This document shows positions 45,710 through 57,959 of a DNA stretch of 64,000 bases, piece by piece. Source of the stretch: Pyxicephalus adspersus (Eukaryota; Chordata; Amphibia; Anura; Pyxicephalidae). Every line of letters begins with the position of its first letter. Position 1 is the first letter of the stretch. Made by a program: the position numbers and the translations under genes. The stretch lies in assembly GCF_032062135.1 (NCBI RefSeq), contig NC_092863.1, positions 20,765,740-20,829,739 on the forward strand. Reading direction: 5' to 3'. A model generated the notes under the pieces. The model saw only the letters and a list, made by a program, of their open reading frames with translations, had not been told where the DNA came from and ran no database searches.

Positions 45710-46431
45710 TATAGTGCAGATAAAAGCATAACTACCATGGTCATAATCCTCTTCTACTCCAAAAGAACACTATCCCCACGGTGAAGCATGGTGGTGGCAA
45801 TATTGTGCTTTGGGGGTGCATTTCGTCAGCTGCACCTGCAGCTTTAGTAAAGGTAGAGAGAATTATGAACAGTTCCAAATACCAGTCACTTTTGCCCCAA
45901 AACCTGCAGGTGTCTGCTATAAAGCTGTAGATGAAGGGGAATTTCATCTTTCAGAATTGCAATGACCACAAGTATACATTTAAATCAACAAAAGAATGGA
46001 TTTTCTAGAAGAAAATTATTGTTTTGGAATGATCCAGCCAGGATCTCGACCTAAATCGGAACAGAAACAGAAAATCTGTAGGGTGACTTGAAGAGGGCTG
46101 TACACAGATGCCCTCGCAAATGGATTTGGAAGGCCTTTGCAAGGAAGAGTGGGCAAATATTGCCAAGTCAAGATGTGCCATGTTGATAGACTTCTACCCA
46201 AGAAGAATGAATTCTGTAATTGAATCAAAAGATGCTTCAGAAAAGTATTAGATTAAAGGTGTGCACACTTTTTTTATTTTTTTTTATTTTCCCCTAGCAA
46301 ATTTGTTTTTCAATTGAATTGTACAGGTTGGAGCTCACATTAAAGATGGTAAAAGTTTTGAAATTATTGTGGTCTTGTTTAACAAAATCCTAGCATTTTA
46401 ACAAGGGTCTGTATACTTTTTATATCCACTG
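45710..46431 (+). pseudogene. Tc1/mariner transposon, 3' half with transposase relic
   Basis: The plus strand carries the C-terminal half of a Tc1-type DDE transposase: TVKHGGGNIVLWGC (about 45778), then LVKVERIMNSSKYQ (about 45850), an NDHKYT block where the second catalytic Asp lies (about 45960), VLEW (about 46022), EEWANIAKSRC (about 46148) and a SEKY end (about 46240). The right terminus reads TATACTTTTTATATCCACTG with TA next to it (46432-46433), a Tc1 inverted repeat and target site. The left half, with the DNA-binding domain and left repeat, is missing. Stops make it inactive. Confidence 0.8.
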
Positions 46432-46439
46432 TAGGTGAA

Positions 46440-46900
46440 CTTTGGATATGATTGTAGAGGTCAGCCATGAATAGGGGTGCAGAGGTGAACTATGGAGTGA
46501 AATATTGTGAGCTGTGGACAGGGGGTACAGAGGGGAGCTGTGGACTGTAGCACCCCTGACTATTTTTACATAGTTTCCTTTTCAAGGCTTAGACAGGTAG
46601 GCGTCTGACTACTGTACACTGGGTGACTTATGCTCTGCCTCCCCTTTCTGAATACAGTCTTGATAGAGATTAGTTAAGTGATTAGTCAGTTCATTGTGGA
46701 TAACAGTAGCAGAGATAACCTTTGGATGGAGATGCATTGATGAGCTTTGGATAACCTGTGGATTGAGATGCATAGATGAGCTTTGGATAAACTGTGGATG
46801 GAGATGCATAGATAAGCTTTGGGCGAATGAGTTAATGAAAGCTATGGACAGGGGGTACAGTGGAGAGTCATGGATAGCGGATGAATTTGGGAGCTGTGGG
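46440..46900 (+). repeat. Minisatellite with 36-bp units
   Basis: Two adjacent 36-bp units (46745-46780 and 46781-46816) start CTTTGGATAA and contain GAGATGCATAGAT. A shortened unit precedes them at 46720. Looser repeats of GAGCTGTGGA / GACAGGGGGTACAG extend over 46440-46880. The ORF through it (46694-46933) only reflects the repeat. Confidence 0.75.
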
Positions 46901-47321
46901 CTTATCTACTTAATTTTACAAAGAGCCTTTTAAGGTAGGTCCAGACAAAGTGTCTAGGTCTTTTGATAGTTACAGATCTATGCATTTTAAAGTACATAAT
47001 ACTGATCTTATAACTCTGTGTTGCATACTAATGACACCTGCAACATTAGTAACTGTAGATCTTATGATCAATGTCTATACTCATGGCTAAAACATCAGAA
47101 AAGACATGGCGTACTGAAAGATATGGCTGGCAGAGACAGACTTTCTGAATCCATTAGGGCTGAAGTAGTATAAACGGGTAAGCTAGCTGAGTTGATCAAA
47201 AACCGCAAGTATGATGTACCACCTATCTTGTTTGACTAGGTCTTTGTTAAATGACTACAGACAACCCAAGCTGAAAAGAAAGGTGGGATCACTGTTATTT
47301 TAAGGAATACATTCTCACTTT
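46901..47321. other. Stretch without recognised gene
   Basis: No ORF or named repeat. Confidence 0.5.
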
Positions 47322-47372
47322 GGCCCTGATGTAATAAAGCTCTCCAAGGCTGGAGGGAATACAAATTCATTT
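47322..47372 (+). mobile_element. Long-TIR MITE, family B, left arm only
   Basis: GGCCCTGATGTAATAAAGCT followed by CTCCAAGGCTGGAGGGAATA matches the left arm of the copy at 26071. Confidence 0.6.
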
Positions 47373-47702
47373 AGTGAAATTTACAAATGTAAGTCCCATT
47401 TTAGTTGTCATTGTACCATTGTTAGAAATAAAACATGTTTGATAAATCTTTTTTTTTTCCAGCTGATGGACTGTCCTTAAATTGCTATTGCATTGCAAAC
47501 TTAGCTGCCTGGCTATACTTACCCCTGCAAGCAGTGGGATTTGATAAATAGTGCACACATAGATGGCAATCCCAGAGCATAGTTAGCTGCATCCATATGT
47601 AATGGTAGTTTCCTAGTGGCCTGGTTCTTTTCACCATGTGAATCAAACTTCAATTTCTGTTTTTTTTGAAAGTGAAAATTGTCACTACCAGTATATTAAA
47701 CA

Positions 47703-47927
47703 CATCAGCAATTTTTTTTCATCCTATGTCACCCGATCTTCGCCTGGGTCAGGTGGCGTAGGATGAAGAACTCAGAAAAGAAGACCAAGATGGTGGCTCC
47801 TGGAGCGCCGGCTCTGGAACAGATGCCGTGACGATGCGGGAAACCATGCAGGACATCACCGGGGTAACTGCCCTGCGGGATTGAAGGTAAGTGTATTTTT
47901 TTTTTTTGAGTTTACTCCCTCTTTAAA
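47703..47927 (+). mobile_element. Family A element, 3' half
   Basis: Contains TTTTCATCCTATGTCACCCG, the GC-rich core, CTGCCCTGCGGGATTGAAGG and the end GAGTTTACTCCCTCTTTAA. The first half of the element is missing. A GA-rich simple repeat follows at 47928-47975. Confidence 0.6.
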
Positions 47928-47975
47928 AGATAATAGAGAGACAGAGAAAGTGAGAGAGAGCGACAGAGAGAGAGG

Positions 47976-49650
47976 CGATTTGTGGTTTCAATTTATCAAA
48001 CACTATATGATGCCCCAAGGAACCATCAGCAGAGCTACTGTCAAGGTGAAGGTGGCCTGAATTTAACTAGTTACATCCTGACAGTGGGAGTTGAAAGGGA
48101 TTACCCATTTGTTATGCTGATATGTAGGTGCCGGGAAAATTATTTTCACTAAAAGTTTATAAGTTTACTATAAGTTTACCATAAAAGTTATTGTAAAAAT
48201 ACTCTTATTGGTACAGATTTGAAGCAATGAATAGGAAAAAAAAATTCTGCAGCTATAAAAATGCAGGAAAAAAATTTATTTTTTTAAAAGTACCTTCAAG
48301 GGTGAAATTGAAAGTGTGAAAATAAAAAAAAAAAAAAAATGTGTCCTACATTTTTAGGACTTTCTGCCCACTTAAGACATCTTTTGCCCACTTCCATTTA
48401 GGTACAGGTATTAGAGATAAACAATGACTAACATCTTCATGGATTTACACTCTTAGGTCAAAACATCCAGTCACAAGCAGTATCTTTGCTTATATACTAC
48501 TGGTTTGACGTAAATCTGCTAGAAAACAAGCAGTCTAATTCATATATTCATCTCTTATCCAGTGCCAGTGACCTGATAACATTCAATGTACTGTCACTAA
48601 TTGATGTCAGAACAATTTTACTTGGCTGACATGGTGGGCATAGCTCTTTCTTATTCATTTGAGTTGGCACTAAGGCAGATCAGCAGTTTATTCTTAGAGT
48701 CAGTTAAGGCTTCTTTTTATGTCCCATTTCTTAAACCGCCTGTTAATAGTTCATAAAGCATTTCTTGTCTTTTTCATATTCTGAGACAAATCTATATATC
48801 ACATATATATAAAGCTGTGCGTACCCATAATACCTAATTTATTGTTGTAAGGTTGTTGGACAATTTATTATTTAGCCTGAGCAGTATTATAGGATAAGTG
48901 TCTTATCCTATTTCTGTCTCCTGCATCCAAGTTCTTTGCTTCTGATTTATTAAGCTGTACTTATGCAGTGATGTGTCATTCTTAGGGTTTAACATTTCTT
49001 TTAATACCTAATTGTGTTTCAGTGGCCGCTCCTGGTCAAGTAAAATCTCATGAACCAGTTATGACTTTCAGCCAACACAATGCAAGGGCAGACTATGTAA
49101 ATGTCCCTAAAAAGAAATACTGATTAGTAGCATTGTATTAAATGTTGATATAGATAAATAAAACTTAAAAATGTAATTTTAACGTTAGGGCCAATCTGCA
49201 TAATTTGCTAAACAGTTGGTTCTGCTGCAAGATTACCTGTTTCTTGATTTGGCTTGAGTTTTAACTTTGCTCTCAGTGCTTGCAAACACAGATGATCTAC
49301 ATTTAATAAAACCTTCCTATGCTTTATGACACATTCTGTAATACCCCATAAACACCTTAGAAACATTGACCATTGACCATTCCTCTCCTTTTATAATCTT
49401 TGTTCCCTGTTTTTTATGGAAAACAAGCCTCTCCCCCCTTTGGGAATAGTGAAAGGACTACACTACCCATCAAACCACCTACTTCCAGTTTACATGACAG
49501 ATACCACACACTATTTCCAGCTGCTTCCTGTTCTCATTAAGGCTAAATCTGCCCTTAATCCATCCAAAATACCTATTTGATAATGGAATTTATAGTTGGA
49601 CTGGAGGCCAGACATACTTTAAGGAGGAAATTGCATCTTTATTAGTAGAG
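47976..49650. other. Stretch without recognised gene
   Basis: AT-rich intron-like DNA with no recognised coding block or repeat. Confidence 0.45.
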
Positions 49651-49654
49651 GCTG

Positions 49655-50389
49655 GTAAAAAAAAAATTGACATCCCACATGGTGGTGTGGGTCTTATTTT
49701 CGCCCCTAATTGTACAGAGTCCTTCCTACCTTTGCCCGCTACCCCTCATTGTTGCTGTTGTATACAACCCCCTCGGCTTAGTTTCTTTGTTGCAGCGGAT
49801 GACCCCAACCATCCCTCCTCAGCCAAACTGCTCTCTATTACCTTCTCCTTTGGACTCACACAAAACATAAACAGCCCCACACATATCGCTAGACACACAT
49901 TAGACCTGATATTTTTCAAACTCTGCAACCTCACCCACCTTGGCAACTCGTCCTATCCCGGTTCTAATCACAACTTTATCACCTTCATCCTATCTAAATC
50001 ATGCCCCCCTTTGCTACATCCAAGACCTGGTCAGTGGCAGGGAGATATCCGTAACCTTGTCGACAACCTATTCTCAAACTTACGTCCCTCACTCCAACTC
50101 TCTCAAAATTAACATCTCTAGATAAAGCTGCCACTCAGTTAAACCACACTCTTTCTCTGGTTCTGAATAAAGTTACCCCTGCCACCTTCCACTACCCCCG
50201 ACCTGCCAACCCTCGACCCTCGCAGAAAAGTCATACCAAACATTTACAGACTGTTCGTGTAGCTGAGTGCAAGTGGAGGAAATCTGGCCTCAGTGCTGAA
50301 TCTATGGACTACAAAGCCAGACTACCACACTTTAACACTACACTCACTGTCGAAAGGCTTTTCAAGAAGCAATATGATATTCTAACCAC
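49655..50389 (+). pseudogene. L2-like LINE endonuclease region
   Basis: A 141-codon open stretch (49687-50112) starts GLIFAPNC and holds THIARHTLDLIF (about 49880), the block before the last endonuclease strand in L2/CR1-type LINEs. A SNHNFITF block follows, in which the first residues of the usual SDH have become SNH. A linker with ECKWRKSG and ERLFKKQY (about 50260-50380) comes next. It stops where Tx1-type L1 sequence begins at about 50390. The 3' end of a similar LINE, same strand, is at 57960-58745, so one L2 element may have been split. No RT is present on either side. Confidence 0.6.
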
Positions 50390-51847
50390 CTAACATGACT
50401 CCAAGTAAATTACCAGTCATATTGCAGAATGTATAGGGTTTTAATACCCCTAACAAATGTTGGAAAGTGTTTAATTTCTACTCCACTTTTCACGCACACA
50501 TCCTAGGATTCCAAGAGACAAGATTCTCCGCACTGTTTCTCCTGAAATATTTTTACAGATGTTACCCAAAAGTATTTCACTCAACTTTCCAAGAAAAATA
50601 AAGAATTACTTGCCTTTCACAGATTGGTACCTTTTAACTGTGAAGTGGAGATAGCAGACCCCACTAGTCATTTCTATCCACACTATCTTCTTTAAGGGAA
50701 GATCAATGATATGGATGTCACTTTGGTAAACTATTATGTGCCTATCACACATCAATTACGATTTTTCAGACATCTCTTTCCTGATTGAGAAGTACACCAG
50801 GGACACTTTACTAATAATGGTACTCTTTAATATGATTATTGATCCAAAACTAGAACATTCAACTACAACTAACTTAGGATCTGCTAAAATTCAATTTCCC
50901 CAGCCCTCAGCCCTATCAAAGCTCCTATCTCAGTACCAGTTTTTTGATGTATGGAAAGAACTCAATCCCACTACTACGGATTATTCAAATTATTCATCTA
51001 CACATGTTAGCAATACACTTATAGACTATATTTTCTTAAAACGACAATTTGCTTCCCCAGGTGCTAAAATCAAAGATTTTATCTACCCCTTGGTCTCATT
51101 ATTCTCCTCTAATAATGCAATGTACATCAATCACCCCCACCTTGACGGAGTTCCACTGGCGTCTTAACTCACGCTTTCTGTGTTGGCTAAGGAGATAGAG
51201 AAAACACTAAAAAGGTTACTTTGATAATAATAGCTCTTCTGTGGCTTCACCTATTACTCTGTGGAATGCCCATAGGGCAACTTTACGGGGAGCTTTCATT
51301 CAAATAGCATCACGCCTGAAAAAAGCTAGGAAAATAGGCGAACTTAGAATATAGAACAACTAGAATCCCGGTTGAAAATGAACCTAAATCTAAGCAGTTA
51401 TACTAGGAAACACATCAGACCAAGGTGGAATTAAATACATTATTGGATTATCAGGTGGAGAAACAACTCTGCTGGTCCAAGAGAAATTTTTATGCAAACA
51501 AACTTGGATCCCTGTTAGCCAATATTCTTAGTCCCAAACATTCTTATACCACACTGATAAAATTAAGGCTTTCTAATGGCAGCCTCACAGCTAACCCATT
51601 GACAATTAGTGAACAATTTAAAATGATACTTGCCAGAATATATGGATCCTGAAATACCTTCTACTCCGAACTGGCTGACAAGTTCATGGCTCATTGACTC
51701 TCCTGACCTTAAACTCTCATATGGCCAAACAGATGAAAGCAAAGATCTCATCTGAAGAAGTTCTTGCAGCAATAAAAACCTTGAAAACTACCAAATCACC
51801 AAGGCCGGATGGTTTTTCCATCCTGTATTACAAGAAATTCTCTGAAA
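50390..51847 (+). pseudogene. L1-F: dead Tx1-type endonuclease, linker and start of RT
   Basis: The first part of a LINE ORF2. LGFQETRF (about 50500) is the catalytic-Glu block. The 143-codon stretch 50736-51167 has an IIDPKLEHSTTTN block, SKLLSQYQFFDVWKELNPTT and SNTLIDYIFLKR, the later part of a Tx1-type endonuclease. The linker (51425-51652) shows FYANKLGSLLANIL. The RT opens at 51694 with KISSEEVLAAIKTLKTTKSP and PDGFSILYYKKFSE. Several stops and frame changes. It is cut by a MITE at 51848. Confidence 0.75.
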
Positions 51848-52299
51848 CCAGTAAACCCCCTGATTCTCAAAAGAATTGTAAATCCAAGAATGGCAATCAC
51901 TTGCAATCATGGGGGGTGGAGCCTCCTGGGAAAGTTTTAATTTAATTAAATAAATTTATTTCTACCTAAATTAACCAATTTATTAAATAAAATGAAAGTT
52001 TAGATGTTTTATAATTTATGTCCAAAATGTCTTGGAGTTGCTGCACTCATAACTAAAAAAAAAATATCAGAGTACAAAGGGTTATATGAAGTAAATTGGA
52101 ACAACAAATTCATAAAATTGGACCTGAATTGCATAACAATTAAACTTCAATTTTATTTTTAATAATAATTGTTTAATTTTAGTACAAATATATTTATTGA
52201 ATTAAATGTAAACTTTTCCAGGAGGCTCCAACCCTCCATGATTGCAAGTGATTGCCATTCTTGGATTTACGATTCTTTTGAGAATCGGGAATTTACTGG
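51848..52299. mobile_element. Long-TIR MITE inserted in L1-F, 452 bp
   Basis: The left arm CCAGTAAACCCCCTGATTCT and the right arm (reverse complement CCAGTAAATTCCCGATTCTC) continue as inverted repeats for about 95 bp, including AAATCCAAGAATGGCAATCA and GGAGCCTCCTGG. The centre is AT-rich. No target duplication is evident and no transposase is present. Confidence 0.75.
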
Positions 52300-52338
52300 G
52301 GTATTCCTATAACACAGCTGGCAGATTGATATTATTAC

Positions 52339-52502
52339 AGCACTGTACTCTGTGAATCTGGTGGTGAGTTTTGGCAATGATGCCACCTTGTACTGAAATA
52401 ATATCCCTCTGTGTATCCCAGCACTGTACTCTGAGGACATCTGGTGGTGAGTTTTGGCAATGATGCCACCTTGTACTGAAATATTATCCCTCTGTGTATC
52501 CC
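52339..52502 (+). repeat. Two tandem copies of an 81-83 bp unit
   Basis: Units start AGCACTGTACTCTG at 52339 and 52420. Each contains TGGTGGTGAGTTTTGGCAAT and ends ATCCCTCTGTGTATCCC. Near-identical, so a recent duplication. Confidence 0.85.
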
Positions 52503-52559
52503 TCTGGCGGTTGAGGTGTGCGTGCGCAGGTTGGGTCCGTGCATATTTACATCCTTCGT

Positions 52560-53050
52560 TTAGTATATAGGTAATTAGCCCCCAAACTGGCAGACATGTT
52601 CGATCATGCGAGAGAACACCCCCGACACCCTATGTAATCCCTTTTTGGCGCATATAGTAATGATCCCAAAACCAGGTAGACTTCCTAGACCCCCACAAAA
52701 GTGTGTACCAAAACGAAGTAATCCGTTTAATTCATTTTATAAACAAAGAAGAATTCCTAGTATGATTCTGGCTTTGGATATACAAAAAGCTTTTATTACC
52801 CTATCGTAGGACTACTTACTATATATCTTTTAGAAATGGGGTTTTTAATTAAATTTTATGGCCTAGGTAACTGCGCTTTACTCTACCCCATTGGCACTGG
52901 TGAGATATTCCTCATTTTATTCAACTAATTTCCCCATTCTTAGGGCCAAAAGGCAGGGATGACCATAGTGGCCCATGTTGTTCATCCTAGCGTTGGAACC
53001 CTTGGCACAATTACTCAGGGAGAACCCTGACATATATGGTATTGGGGTTG
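52560..53050 (+). pseudogene. L1-F: RT domain, middle part
   Basis: Continues the RT of L1-F beyond the MITE and the tandem unit. AHIVMIPKPGR (about 52638) is followed by a deleted region, then SMILALDIQKAF (about 52758) with the first catalytic Asp. EKWGF and LYSTPLALVR-type blocks are next. LALEPLAQLLRENPDIYGIG (about 52990-53048) lies just before the expected FADD, which is missing because a CR1-like fragment begins at 53052. Stops and frame changes are frequent. Confidence 0.75.
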
Positions 53051-53051
53051 C

Positions 53052-53520
53052 ACTTACATAGGTAAATAGTAGGTCAGGTTGAAAAAAGCACTTTGGAAAT
53101 AAACATATCCAAGATATAAAACCTTTGGTCCAGAGGAAGGCAAAAAAACCCTGGTAGAATTTGCCATAACAGGGGGAAAAAAATTCTTCCAGATTCCATG
53201 AGGCAATTGGATGTTCCCTGAATCAACGGTCACTGTTATTTTTACTTTAAAGCCTTTATACCCAGTTATATTCTGTATTTTTAGAAAAACATCCAGCTTT
53301 TTTTAGGCAATCTATAGTAGTTGCTGAAACTACTTTCTGAGGGAGCCTATTCCTCATTTTCACAGACCTTACAGTGAAGAATCCCTTCCTTATCTCGAGC
53401 TTAAACTGCTTTTCCTCCAGACACAAAGAGAGCCCCCTTGTTCCTTGTAACTAACTCAAAGTGAATAATTGCTAAGAGAGTTCTCTATATGGACCATTTA
53501 TATACTTATACAGGGTGAGC
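53052..53520 (-). pseudogene. CR1/Rex1-like LINE 3' fragment, copy 3
   Basis: Same tail as 26790-27345: TTACATAGGTAAATAGTAGG, CAATTGGATGTTCCCTGAAT and CCTTACAGTGAAGAATCCCT. Only the end of the coding part remains. It interrupts L1-F and so is younger than L1-F. Confidence 0.7.
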
Positions 53521-53573
53521 ACCTGTCGTTCCAAGAAGCATTGCGTTTCATTTGGGCACCTCATCATTTAGAA

Positions 53574-54019
53574 CAGGGGTCCTCAAACTACGGCTCGCGA
53601 GACGAATACGGCCCCCTGAAGTTGTCCATCCGGCCCGCCGGCTGCTGAGGCTGCTTATCCTGCCTGAGTTCTGGCTGCCTGCCATCTGCACTCCAGGGAA
53701 CCCGGTCACGTGACACCACTGTTGCCGGGGTAACGCTGGAGCTGTCGGGCTGAAGCCATCAGGCAGAGAAGGTATGAGCAAAGCAGAGACTCACTGCTGC
53801 CTTCATTCCCTGCTCACTGCTGCACAAATGAACATGATCAATGTACATTTGTAAATAGTATAAACATACTATGCACATTGATCATGTACACATGTGCTGC
53901 AGTGTGATCCATGTATGAAGGCAGCAGTGAGTGACAGGTAGCAGACACTGACAAAGTTTTTTTAGCAGCCCTATAGTACGGCCCCCCGACAGTCTGAGGG
54001 ACGGTGAACAGGCCCCCTG
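53574..54019. mobile_element. Nonautonomous hAT element
   Basis: The left end CAGGGGTCCTCAAACTACGG is a classic hAT terminus. The right end reads GGCCCCCTG. The inner ends share CGGCCC-rich sequence, though the right repeat is diverged. Flanks TTTAGAA and TTTAAAA differ by one base over 7 bp, close to the 8-bp duplication of hAT elements. No transposase remains. Confidence 0.65.
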
Positions 54020-54457
54020 TTTAAAATATAGAGTATCCACTGGGATGAGATAAATATTGATAGCATTCGTGTCCGATTTTGGTTTTATCTAAATTTATTT
54101 CACTCAAAATTAGTTACAAATGTAGTAAGCAATAATATAAGCTGGACAAATTATTTTTTTTTTTGTTGAATTTGCTCTGTGATATGATTTATATGGCAAC
54201 AAAATAAATAACACACACACAAAAAAATCAAACTTGTCCAAAAAAAATATTTTTTCCTCCTTTTCTGTAGCTGTTACAAAGCTGACCAGCTTAATGCAAC
54301 CTGAAACATATGCCATAAAACACAGAAACAGCTTTCTAAAACTGTGTAGTAAATGCAGAATACTGCATTATTCTGATATATTGCTTCTGTGCACATCTTG
54401 TCAAAATCTCCGTGAAAGCATTAATCTCTGTCTTCCTGTTTTATAATGTTACATGCA
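54020..54457. other. Stretch without recognised gene
   Basis: AT-rich; short ORFs without motif. Confidence 0.45.
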
Positions 54458-54553
54458 GTGTGTGTGTGTGTGTGTGTGTGTGGGTGTGTGTGTATGTATG
54501 TATGTGTATATATGTATGTGTATATATATTGTATATGTGTGTGTATATATATA

Positions 54554-54597
<44 letters not shown>
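54458..54597. repeat. (TG)n(TATG)n(TA)n microsatellite
   Basis: About 140 bp of TG passing into TATG and then (TA) repeats, followed by an A-run. The long ORFs on both strands are repeat artefacts. Confidence 0.95.
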
Positions 54598-54602
<5 letters not shown>

Positions 54603-55402
54603 AACACACACGCATACAATATAATAAAAATAATTGGCTCTTTGATGTACTTTCTGAGGCAGAGTTGGCCATTTTCCCTGAAGCAGTGTCTAATGAACAA
54701 GCCATACTTTTTTAACCGCTTGGGCTTGTAATTCCCTGCAGACATGACTTCAGACCTCAAAGGGCAACAGCTGCCATTTGTCTTCAGTGCTGCAGTTGTC
54801 AAACAGACTGACCAACTACTAATAGGATACATTTTATACAGCTTCTCCATACATGATGGTAACAAAATCCTAATGATCATCATCTGTTCAGGGCATGTAG
54901 ATGGTGGGTTTTAAGCAGTTTTTATTACTTACTCTTGAAACCAAACTCTAGTATTGATTGGACGAAGAACTTGATTCAGTCACATGAAAGAATAGTCCCC
55001 TTAGAGTACACTTTCTGATGACCTGCTATGTCACACATTTGGTTATGTTCTTCTGTGTTACCTTGCAGATTTTGTTATGTCAAGGAGCACATAATGTATT
55101 GGGTACAACTATACTTGGGTACAACATTGTGTACAACTATATAACTATTTTGATATAATGGTTCTATATATTATCAAAGAGAATTTTAGGCAAAAGTGTG
55201 CTTTGCCGCCTTCCTATATTATCTGCTAATATACATAAATATTATATCTGCTAATTATAAATAATGTTGTCACTAGGTGCTTATGTTGTATCTTTACAAT
55301 TTGAATATTGTATAGTAACCAAATCTTATCTAGTTGCACTACGTCATGAGCATGTTTCTCAACACTGCTTTTCTCTTCTAAAGCTGTGTACACACCTGCA
55401 AT
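54598..55402. other. Stretch without recognised gene
   Basis: No gene or named repeat is seen. Confidence 0.45.
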
Positions 55403-55448
55403 TTTTCTCGTTGGAAAGGATCTTTCACGATCCTTTCCAACGAGAAAA
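55403..55448. repeat. Perfect 20-bp hairpin with 6-nt loop
   Basis: TTTTCTCGTTGGAAAGGATC at 55403-55422 is the exact reverse complement of 55429-55448. Flanked by GTGTACACAC and GCACGATGCATGAACGA, which look like the inner part of a palindromic MITE whose ends are not resolved. Confidence 0.8.
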
Positions 55449-55489
55449 GACTGCACGATGCATGAACGACCCCCCCCCATCCTATTTGC

Positions 55490-55750
55490 ACAACTAAAGC
55501 ATTTAATTACTAGGTGGTGTTCTCACCCCATTTCATGGTTGGATAAAATAAATTTGGTGAAGATGACTATACTCCTGAAATTATTGTACTATTTTCCTAC
55601 CTATATACCTACGGATATGATTCATGCATACCAAATAGTGTTCTCCTTCATCTGGCATAACAAAAAACCCAGAGTACCACAAGAAACTATGCATGCTCAT
55701 ATACTCCATCAAGGTTGTGGTTTACCAAATATTTTAACCCCCCTAGCGTT
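55490..55750 (+). pseudogene. L1-F: post-RT region
   Basis: An open stretch with HPISWLDKINLVKMTILLKL (about 55525-55583) and FSFIWHNKKPRVPQ, then GCGLPNI. This is the SWLGRI-KM-type block and following region after the RT of L1/Tx1 LINEs. Same strand and the right order relative to the RT at 52560-53050 and the C-terminus at 56510. About 2.4 kb of other insertions lies in between. Confidence 0.7.
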
Positions 55751-56039
55751 CTAATTCTGTGCAAATTTCCATGCAAAAAGTGTTCCATTTTTTTTTTACA
55801 TGGAAATTTTTTACATTGTAGGCTATAATTCTTAGGCATACCTCACCGATATTTAATAAATTTAATAATTAACATAAAAAAAATTCTGTAAAAAAATGTA
55901 AGTGTACAGTAGCATATATAATATATATATATAATTAAATATATATTATGTGAATATTTCTTTGTATTTGACTCATTACAGCTATTTTGTATTGAATCTA
56001 ATACAAAATGATTTGAATTTCTCGCCAATCCACCTATAA
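55751..56039. other. AT-rich stretch
   Basis: No gene. Low-complexity TA around 55915-55950. Confidence 0.5.
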
Positions 56040-56379
56040 TTTACACAAATCAAATAGGTTGTGACACAAAAGAAGATTTATATGCGATTACTTATATACA
56101 GTTACCAGGTTTCAAGTATAATCTTCAGCATAAATTTCATTTATACCTATCATGCCGTTATTGGATATAACTTCAGTTTTCAAGCTACTCTCCAATCTCA
56201 ATTCTCCCCTAAGGAAGCCTAAGGGCGAAAAGCGTTGGGACTTGAGACTGCATTAAAGTTTATGCTGAAGATACTTGAAAACCTGTGTACTGTACTGTAT
56301 ACTTTAAACCTGTGTACTGTATATAAAGTAATCACATATAAATCTTCTTTTGTGTCACAACCTGTTTGATTTGTGTAAA
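56040..56379. mobile_element. MITE with 64-bp inverted arms
   Basis: The left arm TTTACACAAATCAAATAGGT is the near-exact reverse complement of the right end, ACCTGTTTGATTTGTGTAAA, and the match continues for about 64 bp. The middle includes CCTAAGGAAGCCTAAGGGCG and AAAGCGTTGGGAC, a hairpin-like motif seen in other amphibian MITEs. It lies within L1-F. Confidence 0.75.
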
Positions 56380-56509
56380 GTATAGGAGCATAGTATACAT
56401 TATTAAAATATTAACATTCACTTTTTAATTTGCCTTCAAAAGCCTGTCTATCCTTTCACTTTACAAAGATATTATTAAGTGGCTCAGATTGCACCCATAA
56501 CTTTATGCA

Positions 56510-57560
56510 GGTGCTGCAGTTTTGGAGTGCGTGCACCTGGAAACCACCCTGATCCGCCCAGTTGCTATAAACATCCTTCCCTGGCTCCCCCATCATCTAC
56601 ACCCTTCTAGAATTAGTGTACATCTTCTTAAAGTGTGGGATAGGATAAGATACTCAGGGGGTCTTATGCCCCCACACCCCCCTCCACTCACAATTCAATG
56701 TAATCCTGATTTCCTGCCTTGGATTAAATTACCAAATGCCTTTGAGTGGTGGTTGGCACATTATTATAAGACAGTGCATTCCTTGCTAGGTAGGAGGGGA
56801 ATTATCAGTTGGAAGGATATCTGTGCTACACACCAAATACCCGACAGGGAGTTTTTCCAGTATTACAATTAATGCACTGGATCCAATCCCTGACTCAGAG
56901 GTTAGACCACACAGCTAAATTGACTGTGTTCAAGCATATTTGCCTCAGATTTCCCTTGTGTCCCAAACAATTTACAGTTATTTACTCAAAATTAACTAAA
57001 GTGACCAGGGCATCAACACATTCCTAAAATTCCTAAACATCCCACTGGGAAAGGGATTTGAGAAAATCGAGATCAGATGAAGAATGGTTCCAAAACTGGA
57101 CTAGAATGTCCAAATGCTCTACAAACATACTGACCATAGAATCTGCCTTCAAGGTCATGATGAGGTGGCATATGGTGCCAGCACGGCTGGGACATATTTC
57201 ACAAACCATGTCAAGTCTGTGTTTTAGAGGTTGTCTGGAGATTGGCACTGACTTGTACATATGGTGGACCTGTCCATCGGTTATAAGATTTGGGGCAGAG
57301 TGTTTAGACTATCGGGGACCCTATTTCAAAAATGCATACACCGAGACCCCTGAGTAGCACTATCACAGTTCAAACCCTCTACTCTCATTAACACTCAGTT
57401 TCAACTATGTGCGCATATTTCCCTTGAAGCCAACCAAACAATAGCAAAAAATTGGAAGAAACAGGTATTTTTTTATCACGAAGTGTTGTCACGTATAGAC
57501 AATACATTCCTCAACGAGAAGCTGTCCAGTATTTTAAATGACACATAAGAAAACTTTTCT
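56510..57560 (+). pseudogene. L1-F: C-terminal region with zinc knuckle
   Basis: Three open stretches (56522-56872, 56809-57027, 57058-57357) give the C-terminal third of a Tx1-type ORF2. Blocks are IRPVAINILPWLPHHLHP, FEWWLAHYYKTVHSLL and ILTIESAFKVMMRWHMVPAR. A knuckle follows with CFRGCLEIGTDLYIWWTCP: two Cys three residues apart, a further Cys, and Tyr where His is usual. Frame changes join the pieces. About 57600-57900 is probably the 3' UTR. Confidence 0.75.
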
Positions 57561-57959
57561 AGGGTATGGGAAGTATGGAGTGCACATAGCACACTGCCCA
57601 ACATATCCCCAGTGTGAACATTAAACAGAAGTTAGCCTAATGGGCCAATCTCGGAATATCCCTTTAATTATTTATTTTTTATTTTATTTTGTCCATTGTT
57701 CAGAGACTAAATGTTATGTTATGCTATTTTGGTAGCTTTTCCATCTGTATTAGGTCTAGGTTAATTAATGACTATATCCTCAATGTAAACTTACACAAAG
57801 CACTGCAACTGTTGTACTTGGTCTATGTTTTGTGTTTTTTCTTTTATATATGGTTGTGTTTACTGCTGTGTTTTGTATTTTTTATATTACAAACCCAATA
57901 ATAATCTATTGAACTCAAATCTCCCCCTGACATATTTCTAACTGTTAACACCATTGTCA

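Noticed and set aside
46694..46933. ORF with a repeated WRCIDELW peptide
   Set aside because: Produced by the 36-bp minisatellite; repeat length divisible by three keeps it open.
54412..54883. Long ORFs on both strands
   Set aside because: They are translations of TG/TA dinucleotide repeats.
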